Shown here: positions 29,400 through 37,709 of the stretch, in pieces
Position numbering within the stretch: position 1 is the first letter of the stretch
How the letters are laid out: every line of letters begins with the position of its first letter
Origin: an uncultured Schlesneria sp.
GTDB lineage: Bacteria; Planctomycetota; Planctomycetia; Planctomycetales; Planctomycetaceae
Direction: 5' to 3'
Assembly: GCA_903904835.1 (NCBI GenBank)
Contig: CAIVEI010000032.1
Span: forward strand, 62,001 to 126,000
Length of the DNA stretch: 64,000 bases
Made by a program: the position numbers and the translations under genes
Notes under the pieces: model-generated
What the model was told of the DNA's origin: nothing
Seen by the model: only the letters and a program-made list of their open reading frames with translations
Databases searched by the model: none

Positions 29400-30575
29400 C
29401 TAGCGTTTTTCGACGGCAAGATAGGGCCGTTCCGCGGGGCCGACATAGTTTGACGACGGTCGGATGATCTTGTTGTCACTCAGTTGTTCAAGAATATGAG
29501 CACACCAGCCGACGATGCGGCTCGCTGCGAACACACATGTGAACATGTCACCCGGGATCCCCATGTAGTGCTGTAAGCTGGCCGAGTAGAAATCGACGTT
29601 GCAGTTCTTATGGATTGTCGAGATGACGGCTTGCTCCATGGCGAGCGAGATGTCGTACAGCTTGGTATCGCCCGCTTCGAGGCCCAGCCGACGCGAGAGA
29701 TCTTTCAGGTGAATCGCGCGAGGGTCTTCGACCTTGTAGACCGCATGGCCAAACCCCATGAATTTCCCCTTCTTGGCTCGGACAGCCTCAACCCAGGGGA
29801 CGACGTTCTTGACTTCGCCAACTTCCATCAGGGTTTTCAAGACTTCGGTATTCGCACCACCGTGCAGCGGTCCTTTCAGTGCACCGATAGCTCCCGTCAC
29901 TGCCGAATAGATATCGGAAAGCGTTGCGGCAATCACCCGAGCCGCGAACGTGCTCGCGTTCAACGCATGTTCCGCGTGAAGAATCAGGATCAGGTCCATC
30001 GCCTTTTCGGCGTCCTTCGATGGAACCTTGTCGTTGAGCATGTACATGAAGTTGGCAGCGTGGCTCAGATCCTGACGAGGAGCGATCGGCTCAAGCCCCG
30101 CTTGAATCCGTTGAATCGCGGCGACAATTGTCGTCATCTCGGCGGTCAGCCGGATCGATTTTTCAAAGTTGGCTTCGGGTGAATCGTCTTCCGCGATCGG
30201 GTCGTAAACGCCCGACATCGAGACTGCTGACCGGAGCGCCGTCATGGGCGGAGTGTGCCGTGGAAGCGTCTTCAAAAAGGCAAGAACCGGTGGTTCAATT
30301 TCGCGATGATGAACCAGGACCTTATTGAATTCGGCCAATTCGCTTGAACTGGGCAATTCCCCTTTGAACAGCAAATATGCCGTTTCTTCAAACGAGCTGT
30401 TTTTGGCGAGATCGTGGATGTTGTAGCCACGGTAGATCAGCTTCCCAAGATCGCCGTCTACATCGCAGATCATGGTGTCTGCGGCGATGATACCCTTGAG
30501 TCCACGTGCCGCCGTTTTGTCGGCGGAGGCTTCTTTGTCCGAGGCAGAAGTAGAAGCAGTTACAGCGGCAGTCAT
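29400..30575 (-). CDS. gltA: Citrate synthase
   Basis: 391 residues from the ATG at 30575. It condenses oxaloacetate with acetyl-CoA to citrate, the entry to the TCA cycle. The catalytic residues are visible: H238 in GALKGPLHGG, H277 in GFGHAVYK and D328 in NVDFYS. The length fits the bacterial dimeric (type I) or 2-methylcitrate-synthase-like subgroup, shorter than E. coli GltA. The first ~20 residues are Ala/Thr/Ser/Lys-rich and not family sequence; an in-frame ATG at 30617 would lengthen this further. The 291 bp upstream, to the PAS-GAF-REC gene, hold the promoter; nothing else is seen there. The prpC alternative cannot be ruled out, but no prp genes are nearby. Confidence 0.92.
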   Translation of the reverse strand: MTAAVTASTSASDKEASADKTAARGLKGIIAADTMICDVDGDLGKLIYRGYNIHDLAKNSSFEETAYLLFKGELPSSSELAEFNKVLVHHREIEPPVLAFLKTLPRHTPPMTALRSAVSMSGVYDPIAEDDSPEANFEKSIRLTAEMTTIVAAIQRIQAGLEPIAPRQDLSHAANFMYMLNDKVPSKDAEKAMDLILILHAEHALNASTFAARVIAATLSDIYSAVTGAIGALKGPLHGGANTEVLKTLMEVGEVKNVVPWVEAVRAKKGKFMGFGHAVYKVEDPRAIHLKDLSRRLGLEAGDTKLYDISLAMEQAVISTIHKNCNVDFYSASLQHYMGIPGDMFTCVFAASRIVGWCAHILEQLSDNKIIRPSSNYVGPAERPYLAVEKR

Positions 30576-30866
30576 TGACGGTCTCACTCGCAAGGCGACC
30601 AGGTACTGAAAAGGCATGTGGGGAAGCAGCCTGACGATAGCTGCTCAATCATATTTCCGCGTCGAAAAAGCTTCCTCTGAAGATATTTTCAACTCCACGT
30701 CCCAAGTATATCACTCGTTCTCAACAGTTCAACAAACGGTTTCACATCTGAACGAGCCGTAAGGATTTTCGCGTCGAATTTGAAGTGCTTTTTCGGAAAT
30801 CCGATTTAATCGGAGCTGATTCGCTCGGTGCGGAGCATATTCGCTCGAAAGGGGGAGCGGAGCGGA

Positions 30867-32609
30867 TTAACTCGGTGAAGGCATTTCGCCGGGTGGCGTG
30901 AATGCCTTGTCCAATTCCGTTAACAACAGATCCAGGCGAAATGGCTTATAAAGCGCCAGTTTGAATCCCATTTGACGGGCTTTCACCATCCGGTGAGCAC
31001 CGTCGTAGCCAAACCCCTTCATCAGGATGACCGGAATCTCCAGATTTATCCCTCGAATCATTCCCAACGCGTCGATCAAATGTATATCCGTCATTTCCGC
31101 ATCGTAAAGCACGACGTCATAGTGAAAACTGCGAATCATCAGGATCGCTTCTTCACCCGTATGGGCCGTCTCGACCTCGCAACCGAACCGGGCCAGTAAT
31201 TCGTGACCCGCCGCTCGAACTGATTCATCGCCGTCGGCAATGAGAACACGCTTGCCACGAAGTTTTGGATTCGACGGAAAATGGGCTGCCATTGGCGCTG
31301 AGACCTGTGGAGCCACTTTTTCGCCGATTCCAAAAATCAGTTGTCGGATTGTACGAGTCTGCATCAACATTCGCTGCAATCGCTCGGTCGCCTGAGGATC
31401 AAACCCGACAAATTTATTTTTCAGCCACGCAATGTCGTTCAAAATCTCGTCCACGGGTCGAGCCGCTTCACGCAGCAATACGGTCGCACTTTCTGAAGCG
31501 ACTGTTGCCCGTTCAAAGACCAGCAGTTCCAGCGTGTTGAGCGCAACGGCCAGATCACGGCAAAACAGTTCCAAAAACTGCTGATCCTGTTCCGAAAATG
31601 CATTGACGTGCGTGCTTTCAACGTTGAACGTCCCCAGCACCCTTTCGTGCCGCTTGATGGGGACCGTCAGCGAACTTTTCGCCCCGACGACACCCATCAG
31701 ATACAACCGATCGTTCGACGTATCACGGCAGAGGTAACTGTTTCCCGTCGCAGCGACATATCCTGTGACGCCGTTTCCCGTTGGTGCTGCCGTTAATTCA
31801 CGTTCAGCCGCTTCAGACATCATTCCGACGTTCAACAATGGCTCAAGCCGATTCGTTTTTTCGTTGAGCAGTCGAACTTCGATTGTCTCGAAATTCAGAA
31901 CGTCCTTCGTGTAAAGAATGATCTTCTCGCGAAGCAACATTTTTCGAGCGTCGACCGACATTGTGACCAGGTCTTCAGGAGCAATGTCGCCGAGATCCTG
32001 ACCTGCCTCATGAATGGCTGTCAGCTTCTCACCTTGCTGATGCTCGACCGAAACGTCACGGACCGTTACCACGACCAGTGATGGATATTCACCTCCTGAG
32101 GCATATACGGGAGCGGCAACGACATCAATGTAAGTCGATTCTCCCGTCCGGTACTTCGTCCGGGAAGTCAGGCCAGACCCGAGCGCCGTGTGAAAAGGTG
32201 CAAAATCCGGTCCGACAATCTGCGGGTTCGCGAACGCTTCATCAAAACTTAACCCGCGAAGTGCAGTAAGACTTTGATCAGTGCGACCCGTTAATTCGGT
32301 AAACCGATCATTGCACCATTCGATTTTCAGTTCGACATCGAGAACCGCGATCCCCTCCGGAAGGTGCTTGACCACACTTTCCAGCGCGAGCAACGTCGGC
32401 AGGTGCTGCAATGGCTCGCCCAGTACAATGACTGCGGCATAATCGGTCTCGTGAGACTTGGTGAGCCATGCGGCGTCGTCATCAGCCCAGATAAGGGATT
32501 CGGAGGTCCGTACCGATTCCCAAACCAGACGGCCAACTTCTTCTTTCGCGCCGAGCACCAAAATCCGAGGAGTCGTGCACACGAGGCGTAGCTCTCCCTG
32601 CTCACTCAT
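30867..32609 (-). CDS. PAS-GAF-receiver signalling protein without a kinase domain
   Basis: 580 residues. Residues ~12-70 look like a degenerate receiver-type fold (RILVLGAKEEV). A PAS domain (~80-190: LPEGIAVLDVELKIEWCNDRF) and a GAF domain (~210-365: GVTGYVAATGNSYLCRD, SSLTVPIKRHERVLGTFNVES) follow. A helical segment (~370-430) resembles a dimerisation region but lacks a phospho-acceptor His block and ATPase lobes. The C-terminal receiver (~453-572) keeps D503 (VVLYDAEMTD), the acidic DGDES and the KPF lysine. It probably senses a ligand and is phosphorylated by an unlinked kinase. The ATG at 32609 is preferred over the longer frame to 32753, which would overlap the preceding gene's end. 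Confidence 0.8.
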   Translation of the reverse strand: MSEQGELRLVCTTPRILVLGAKEEVGRLVWESVRTSESLIWADDDAAWLTKSHETDYAAVIVLGEPLQHLPTLLALESVVKHLPEGIAVLDVELKIEWCNDRFTELTGRTDQSLTALRGLSFDEAFANPQIVGPDFAPFHTALGSGLTSRTKYRTGESTYIDVVAAPVYASGGEYPSLVVVTVRDVSVEHQQGEKLTAIHEAGQDLGDIAPEDLVTMSVDARKMLLREKIILYTKDVLNFETIEVRLLNEKTNRLEPLLNVGMMSEAAERELTAAPTGNGVTGYVAATGNSYLCRDTSNDRLYLMGVVGAKSSLTVPIKRHERVLGTFNVESTHVNAFSEQDQQFLELFCRDLAVALNTLELLVFERATVASESATVLLREAARPVDEILNDIAWLKNKFVGFDPQATERLQRMLMQTRTIRQLIFGIGEKVAPQVSAPMAAHFPSNPKLRGKRVLIADGDESVRAAGHELLARFGCEVETAHTGEEAILMIRSFHYDVVLYDAEMTDIHLIDALGMIRGINLEIPVILMKGFGYDGAHRMVKARQMGFKLALYKPFRLDLLLTELDKAFTPPGEMPSPS

Positions 32610-32707
32610 ATGAAACCAGAACGGATTATAGGAGCGACGCGACCCGCCAGCAACACGGTCAACGCTCCGTTTTCGGCTTTCGCATTTTTGAAACTCGGTC
32701 CCGCCAT

Positions 32708-33865
32708 TTAGCTGACGTGACGCAAGAAGTTCACCCGGCCCGTTGGAACCCATTCGACTACGAACAGATTTCCCGAATGATCAAAACACGCATCGTGCGG
32801 ATGGATGAACCGTCCCGCCTGCCACATTGATCGATCACTACGAACCGGGAATTTTCCGTCGCCCAGAACTTGCTTCGTCCATTCGGGATCGTATCCCAAA
32901 TGGGAAATTACCTTATTATTCTTATCTAAAAGTGTCACCCGTGCGTGCAGATCAGGAACCAGAAGGACATCGCCTCGAATGTCAAAGTGGGCCGGAAAGC
33001 TGACAGGTGAATTCAACTTAGCCACGTCAGACGTCATTCCCGGATCACCTTTACCATCTTGAGTCAGAAACCCGGCGTGTTTTCCCTCAAGCGTCATGTA
33101 TTGAAGGCGAGCGTTCGCTCGATCCGCGACGACAAGCGCAGGCTCGCGGCCAGGCCGATCATCAAGCCACAGTCCGTGCGGCGTCTTGAACTGACCCGGT
33201 TCTATACCTTCCCCGCCGAACGTCCGCAACCATTTTGCTTTCGAGTCAAATTGGTGAATCCAGTGCGAACCATAACCATCGGCAATATAGAAGCCTCCGT
33301 CGGGTGCAAACGCAATATTGGTCGGGCTGTAAGGGGTTTTCGGATCGTCGTACTTCCCCGTTTCAACCAATCGCCCCTTCTTCCAGACGATCTCGCCCTT
33401 AAGTGTTGTCTTGGTAACTAACCCGGTTCGAGTCGCACAGAGATAAAGGAATTCCTCGCCACCCTCTTTTCGAATGTCGATGCCGTGCCCACCAGTGTGA
33501 TATTCCTTTCCGAAGGACCGGACAAATTTCCCTTGTGGATCGAATACGGCAATCGCATCAATCGGTTCCGGCAAATGCGAACGGTGTTTAATATAGACTA
33601 ATCCCGCTTCATCGACTGCGACACCGTGGGTTTCACTCCACGGCAAATGACTGGGAAGTTCGCCCCAACTTTGGGAAACGACCTCGTATTGATTTGCCCC
33701 ATCACCGAGGATCGGATTTTTTGAACCCGATTTATCTGTGGCACGAAGGATCAGAGGACTGACGCTGGCCGCCGCGGCAACGCCAGCAACTTGCAAAAAA
33801 TCACGTCGGGTCGAACCTGGTTTCTTCGATGGATTGAAATTCGGTTCTTGATGACGAGCGGTCAT
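32708..33865 (-). CDS. Tat-exported six-bladed propeller protein (NHL-repeat type)
   Basis: 385 residues. The N-terminus has a twin-arginine signal (STRRDFLQVAGVAAAASVSP). The remainder is a beta-propeller with NHL-like blades (HGVAVDEAGLVYI, NIAFAPDGGFYIADGYG, GQFKTPHGLWLDD, HPHDACFDHSGNLFVVEW). Such periplasmic proteins are related to peptidylglycine alpha-amidating lyase and other NHL proteins and are abundant in planctomycetes; an enzymatic role is not demonstrable. The ATG at 33865 has AAGGGA seven bases upstream. The PAS-GAF-receiver gene follows 98 bases downstream. It is divergent from the small gene at 34137. Confidence 0.82.
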   Translation of the reverse strand: MTARHQEPNFNPSKKPGSTRRDFLQVAGVAAAASVSPLILRATDKSGSKNPILGDGANQYEVVSQSWGELPSHLPWSETHGVAVDEAGLVYIKHRSHLPEPIDAIAVFDPQGKFVRSFGKEYHTGGHGIDIRKEGGEEFLYLCATRTGLVTKTTLKGEIVWKKGRLVETGKYDDPKTPYSPTNIAFAPDGGFYIADGYGSHWIHQFDSKAKWLRTFGGEGIEPGQFKTPHGLWLDDRPGREPALVVADRANARLQYMTLEGKHAGFLTQDGKGDPGMTSDVAKLNSPVSFPAHFDIRGDVLLVPDLHARVTLLDKNNKVISHLGYDPEWTKQVLGDGKFPVRSDRSMWQAGRFIHPHDACFDHSGNLFVVEWVPTGRVNFLRHVS

Positions 33866-33966
33866 AGCGATCCCTTGCCCAGGACGATGGCGGAAACAAT
33901 CAACTCTTGGCACGATATCTATGATCGTCCGTCGGGGCAATCGAAGCGGTGGGCCGTATCCGTCGC

Positions 33967-34094
33967 GATTGAAGAGGGCGGGGGCGGGTGTTCAAATGTC
34001 AAAATTTGCCGGTCCGTCGATTGACCGCGATCATGTTGCTCGTCCGGCCAATTTTGAGATTTGTACGCCCGACCCCAGAACAGTCAGCTCCTGC
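33967..34094. repeat. ~125 bp hairpin-containing repeat, copy A
   Basis: This stretch is repeated at 34933-35057 with roughly three-quarters identity by eye; shared words include TTGAAGAGGG, CGGGTG, CGGCCAATT and CCAGAACAGTC. Each copy can form a hairpin: here AAAATTTGCCGG pairs with CCGGCCAATTTT across about 34 bases with one mismatch. The two copies are in the same orientation and bracket the two small genes at 34137-34860. No coding frame is shared. Its nature (mobile palindromic repeat, structured RNA or regulatory element) is unknown. Confidence 0.6.
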
Positions 34095-34136
34095 AAAAAA
34101 ATAGCCGCGCCGTCTTGTCGATTGAAAGCAATACTC

Positions 34137-34532
34137 ATGATGTCTTTCGAAGAACTTGTCACCGCTCGCAAGAGTTGGCTAAACGAAGTCCTCAAGCCCT
34201 GGTGTCAGCAAGCAGGTCGGGTGGACCTGATCAAAGCTGAACCCGACTGGGTCGATATCGCCGGCAAGGTCGATCCCAACAAAACGCTTTGGGCCTGGGC
34301 GTGGGCACGATTTCCCGACCTGGTTCACGAAAGTCTGGGTATCGAAGAAACGGCCGAGGTCGAAGTGGTGCTCAAAGATGGTCGAAGGTTTCAGGGTTTT
34401 CCCGACTCAAGAAAAAGTCAACGCGGACAGTTGTTCCTCTATGGGTACGACTTCGTCACCCCAAAATCATCAGAATTCGGGCCGTTCTCAATCGACGACA
34501 TTGAATCGGTTCGGCGACCCGAAGACGAATAG
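34137..34532 (+). CDS. Conserved-looking small soluble protein, unrecognised
   Basis: 131 residues, acidic and Trp-rich (LWAWAWARFPDLV, DWVDIAG). A C-terminal beta-rich half (VEVVLKDGRRFQGF, RGQLFLYGYDFVT, FGPFSIDDIESVR) resembles an SH3-like or Sm-like barrel, but no family can be named. It has no signal or membrane segment. Two adjacent ATGs (34137, 34140) are possible. The open frame extends back to 33921 through repeat copy A, but those residues are repeat-derived and rejected. It is followed 106 bases later by a small membrane protein, and the pair is bracketed by the two hairpin repeats. Confidence 0.65.
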   Translation: MMSFEELVTARKSWLNEVLKPWCQQAGRVDLIKAEPDWVDIAGKVDPNKTLWAWAWARFPDLVHESLGIEETAEVEVVLKDGRRFQGFPDSRKSQRGQLFLYGYDFVTPKSSEFGPFSIDDIESVRRPEDE

Positions 34533-34638
34533 ACTGACCCGAGAGAATATTTCGAGTTTAAAATTCAAATGATTGGGTCAATTCGGTGGACTCGTTGCTT
34601 TCGATTTTCCCATCAAATCAAAAGGGGAAGGTGACCCC

Positions 34639-34860
34639 ATGCAAATCGTCGGCATCGTGTTTCTGATCGTCGGGATTCTGCAGATTGCCGGAGCCATCAG
34701 CGGGTCGCGGCTCTACCAGTCGCTTCCGCACTTTCAGCGGTCAAAACGGCTGTTCGGTCACCAGACTGCGGTGAAGTTTCACGTCGTATTTGGGCTAGTC
34801 GGCGCTCTGATCGGGTGGATGATCCTGGCCGGAGTGATCGCGTTACCGCTGCCAAAATGA
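34639..34860 (+). CDS. Small two-helix membrane protein, unrecognised
   Basis: 73 residues. Two hydrophobic segments (IVGIVFLIVGILQIAGAI near the N-terminus; FHVVFGLVGALIGWMILAGVIALPL at the C-terminus) flank a polar, basic loop (QSLPHFQRSKRLFGHQTAVK). The ATG at 34639 is preceded by GGGGAAGG. No family recognised. It may be co-transcribed with the gene at 34137. Confidence 0.6.
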   Translation: MQIVGIVFLIVGILQIAGAISGSRLYQSLPHFQRSKRLFGHQTAVKFHVVFGLVGALIGWMILAGVIALPLPK

Positions 34861-34932
34861 CGCTTTTGCAGGCGCTGGTCGGCCGGGTTGCGTTTCATTC
34901 AGCGCATCGAAATCGTCTTCGAACTTGTTTGC

Positions 34933-35057
34933 GTTTGAAGAGGGGGTCGGGTGCTCACATCACAAAATTGGCCCGTCGATCAATTGAATGCGATTGTGCG
35001 GCTCGCCCGGCCAATTCTGAAAAATGAACGCCGGACTCCAGAACAGTCCGCCCCCAG
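34933..35057. repeat. ~125 bp hairpin-containing repeat, copy B
   Basis: Second copy of the repeat at 33967-34094, same orientation, 966 bases further on. It lacks about four bases of the G-rich stretch near its left end. The hairpin is retained: AAAATTGGCC pairs with GGCCAATTCT with one mismatch, although the left arm differs in sequence from copy A, so pairing has been maintained while the bases changed. It lies 73 bases after the small membrane protein and 57 bases beyond the stop of the minus-strand gene at 35114. Confidence 0.6.
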
Positions 35058-35113
35058 TCGTTCGAGGCGAGTTGCTGATAATTCTTGGGTTCACGAAGTT
35101 CCGTCCGGCTCAG

Positions 35114-36064
35114 CTATTTCCGACGTGGAACAGCCGCTTTCTCGAAAACGCGGCTCATAAAGTCGTAACAGGCTTTGGCTGCTGCGGTTGGGTCGTACCC
35201 AGGCCGGCGGAAGACCTGGGAACTGACTTCGCAACACACACTACGTCGATATCCCGACTTGTAAAAACTAGCTAAGACATCGGCGTGATCGAACGTGTTC
35301 GCTTCGCCCGGCAGAGCAAACTCGAACTGATCCCCGTTTTTCGCCACGTCTTTCACAACAATTTGAACCGTTGCCGGAAAGGCTGTTTTGACGGTCTCGG
35401 CGACTGACAGACCACGCATCGCGTAGTGACTGTAGTCATAAATCATCCCCATCCAGTGGGATGATCCCAGTTGCTCAAGCAACCAGGCGGCTTGATCCGG
35501 CTGGGACATCGCACCGCTACGATGAGGTTTGATCGCAATGATCGTTTTTGTCGATTCGGCAATCCTCCGCCAATCACCCAGTCGGTCACGATAAAGCTCT
35601 TTTTTGTCGCTCCAATCCCCTCCTCCAAGAACGGTCTGAATCAGTGGGGGCGAATCAGGCGCGAGATCATGTCCCAACTCCGCAGCTAGTTTCAGTCGTT
35701 CAAGCGTTTTCTGATGATCGACATCAACCACCGAAGGTGTCAGATTTTCCATCAGCGATGTCAAACTCAGGCCGGTCTCACCCAGCATCTTCCGGACAAG
35801 TCCGCGTCGTTCTTCGGTCATTTTATGAGCTGAAGAATCCCATTCTGGCATGACCGTCAATTCAAGTGCGTCATACTTCAGGTCAGCAATCAACTTGATC
35901 GCTTCTTCGGTCTTGTACGACTGCATTCCGTAATTGCCAATACCCAACGTCAAGCCGTCTGGACGATCTTTCGCAACTTGTGCGAAACCGTCGGCGAACG
36001 AGGCTAGAGCGAATCCACTTCCAATCGAATGGCAAAACGTTCGTCTCGTGATGTGTGTTTTCAT
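35114..36064 (-). CDS. Tat-exported sugar phosphate isomerase/epimerase-like TIM barrel
   Basis: 316 residues. A twin-arginine-type signal (ITRRTFCHSIGSGFALASF) leads into an AP endonuclease family 2 / xylose isomerase-like TIM barrel: GIGNYGMQSYKTEEAIKLIADLKYDALEL at the start, KPHRSGAMSQ and MIYDYSHYAMRG in the core, with acidic and His residues in the metal-binding positions. Planctomycetes have many such exported proteins; the substrate is unknown and is probably a sugar or keto-sugar. The ATG at 36064 has a weak ribosome site. Downstream lies hairpin repeat copy B. Confidence 0.82.
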   Translation of the reverse strand: MKTHITRRTFCHSIGSGFALASFADGFAQVAKDRPDGLTLGIGNYGMQSYKTEEAIKLIADLKYDALELTVMPEWDSSAHKMTEERRGLVRKMLGETGLSLTSLMENLTPSVVDVDHQKTLERLKLAAELGHDLAPDSPPLIQTVLGGGDWSDKKELYRDRLGDWRRIAESTKTIIAIKPHRSGAMSQPDQAAWLLEQLGSSHWMGMIYDYSHYAMRGLSVAETVKTAFPATVQIVVKDVAKNGDQFEFALPGEANTFDHADVLASFYKSGYRRSVCCEVSSQVFRRPGYDPTAAAKACYDFMSRVFEKAAVPRRK

Positions 36065-36229
36065 GGATTTCTACAATGTCAGATGCGACGAGGCGACAAT
36101 AGTCATCCGCGTTCGAACACAATTGATGATCAGGCATCAACCATTCTCAATCGCGATTAAAACTAACGTTTTACGTCTCGCATCGCCATCAACGGCGTTC
36201 CATCACTGATAGATGTTGAAGTTGCCGAC

Positions 36230-36268
36230 AAAAAATAAAGAGCCACTGGTGAAACATTCAGCAGTGGC
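36230..36268 (-). terminator. Possible intrinsic terminator read on the minus strand
   Basis: GCCACTG (36242-36248) and CAGTGGC (36262-36268) form a perfect 7 bp stem with a 13-base loop. Read on minus, the stem is followed by TCTTTATTTTTT. This is the best intrinsic-terminator shape in the window, but no convincing minus-strand gene lies to its right before 36.7 kb. Confidence 0.5.
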
Positions 36269-36445
36269 CGCAGAAAATCAATTCGTTTGAAGATCACCTC
36301 ATCGGAACCCGCGTAATCGATTCGCGAGTCCGGCCTGTCAATTACTCCATTCCGTCAATTACACAGTAAAGACGTTTTTCCCCGCCAAGACGCTCAGCAC
36401 GTCCGTAAATTGAGAGGTTATGCTGCGAATCTAACACGTCGACTG

Positions 36446-36655
36446 ATGAACATTCAATTTGAATTTGCCGCTGTTAAACAGAAATTCATGTTTAAGTGGC
36501 TGGATCAAAAGCTCGTATTCGACTCCGCTTCCCACAACTACGCCAAATGCCAGTTCGCTGATGTTTGGACGAAACATCGCAATTGTTTTGATGAGTATTA
36601 CGAATCCCCGGTTCCGTTGCCTGACGTTTGTCCCCAATGTTATATTTATGAATAA
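36446..36655 (+). CDS. Possible small protein, weak
   Basis: 69 residues from the ATG at 36446, rich in Phe, Lys and Tyr, ending DVCPQCYIYE with a CxxC pair. No ribosome site and no recognisable family. Base composition is more A/T-rich than neighbours. An overlapping minus frame (36431-36637) is equally open, so the strand is not certain. Confidence 0.25.
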   Translation: MNIQFEFAAVKQKFMFKWLDQKLVFDSASHNYAKCQFADVWTKHRNCFDEYYESPVPLPDVCPQCYIYE

Positions 36656-36761
36656 TGCGGCAAGTCTTTAGCAAACAAGATTGAGTTTTTCTCGGTTGAT
36701 AACAAAACTCGTCGAATCTTCCTCGCAGACTTTGAAACAACTCATTGAAAGTGACATCAAC

Positions 36762-37025
36762 ATGGCCGTTTACCAGATTTCCGACGGGGTCCGCCCACCA
36801 TTCCAGATTGGTTGCCAGAACTTCAATGGCTATAGCGGCAACTCACCAGTCCAGATTGGCAGTGTTGTTGATCAGACCAACAACATGGTCGGAACATTCA
36901 TCTGCGTTGTCGGCTCGTCGTTCATGATCCGTTATTACCAGCAAACCTACATGTTCTACCCCTGGCAAGGCTATTGGGTCGACGATCAGGGACGCAGCGG
37001 ACAGTGCGAAATGGCACGAGTCTGA
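36762..37025 (+). CDS. Small protein of unknown function
   Basis: 87 residues from the ATG at 36762. The sequence is Gln/Gly/Tyr/Phe-rich with beta-type patterning (IGCQNFNGYSG, SPVQIGSVVDQTNN, MIRYYQQTYMFYPWQGYWVDDQG), two or three Cys and no signal peptide. It has the look of a real but family-restricted protein. The open frame extends back to 36681 without a better start. No operon partner; 225 bases downstream lies the second copy of the inverted-repeat element. Confidence 0.45.
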   Translation: MAVYQISDGVRPPFQIGCQNFNGYSGNSPVQIGSVVDQTNNMVGTFICVVGSSFMIRYYQQTYMFYPWQGYWVDDQGRSGQCEMARV

Positions 37026-37709
37026 CCGGCACGCGGCACAGCCGATTCGCGCGAGTCGGACGACGGGTTGAGGATCGGTTGATCGTTCGCACGTTGGTTG
37101 GGAGTGCGAGGCTTTCGCCGAGCCGCGCTTCAGGTACGCGTATGGATCAATTGGAGTGCCGATAACAAAAGTCGAAGCAGAGCAAGCTTAGAACGCCAAT
37201 CAGCACGAATCTTCGCTAATCAGAGACTCCAGAGAGACTTCTTCTCAGACCAAAAAAGCCATCATCGATCCGCGTGATGAGCGTGAGTCGGAGGCGATTC
37301 AAGCGTTGCCTTAGCATCGAGACAAACCGATTATTTGATTCTCGGCCTTAAAAATGTGCTGTTTGGTATTTGCCTGGTTCTCGAATAATGCTCATCACGC
37401 GAAGCGACGATGGCTACTTTAAGAGAACTCTTGTCGGCTCGCTTGAGTTATTCCCTTCCGCCCCCATTCGGTCGTTGTTGACAGAGCTCACCGACGCGCC
37501 ACAAGTTCACCGAAATCGTTTTTGAATCGAAGAGATCTTGAACGGGTCTCTATGTTCGATATGGGCGATGTTCCTTTTGCTGGGTTTCATACAGAAGTAT
37601 TTGACATTGAAGATTGTTAAGTTGATGTTGGTGGGCCTCGAAGACTCGACCTACCCTACGAGATTCGGCCAGACTGGTACTTTGTTTCAATCAAAATCGA
37701 ATACTGCAC
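37026..37709. other. Intergenic region upstream of the GH92 gene
   Basis: 684 bp. It contains inverted-repeat element copy 2 (37250-37422). The left part (37026-37165) is G/C-richer, and short open frames there look like chance. The right part is compatible with the promoter of the GH92 gene. No RNA gene is recognised. Confidence 0.35.
37250..37422. mobile_element. Non-coding element with terminal inverted repeats, copy 2
   Basis: About 172 bp. The left end (CAAAAAAGCCATCATCG, then CGCGTGATGAGC) and the right end (GCTCATCACGCG, then CGACGATGGCTACTTT) form imperfect inverted arms of ~32 bp. The interior aligns with copy 1 at 24025-24197 over its length, in the same orientation (GATTCAAGCGTTGCCT; GTATTTGCCTGGTTCTCG). 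It has no open frame. Substitutions in the left end (TA changed to AA) suggest it is older or immobile. Confidence 0.7.

Noticed and set aside
29610-30182. 190-codon open frame on plus
   Set aside because: Antisense to citrate synthase, which has all catalytic residues in the other strand.
33921-34136. N-terminal extension of the small gene at 34137
   Set aside because: The extension is translated hairpin-repeat sequence that also occurs at 34933-35057 outside any gene.
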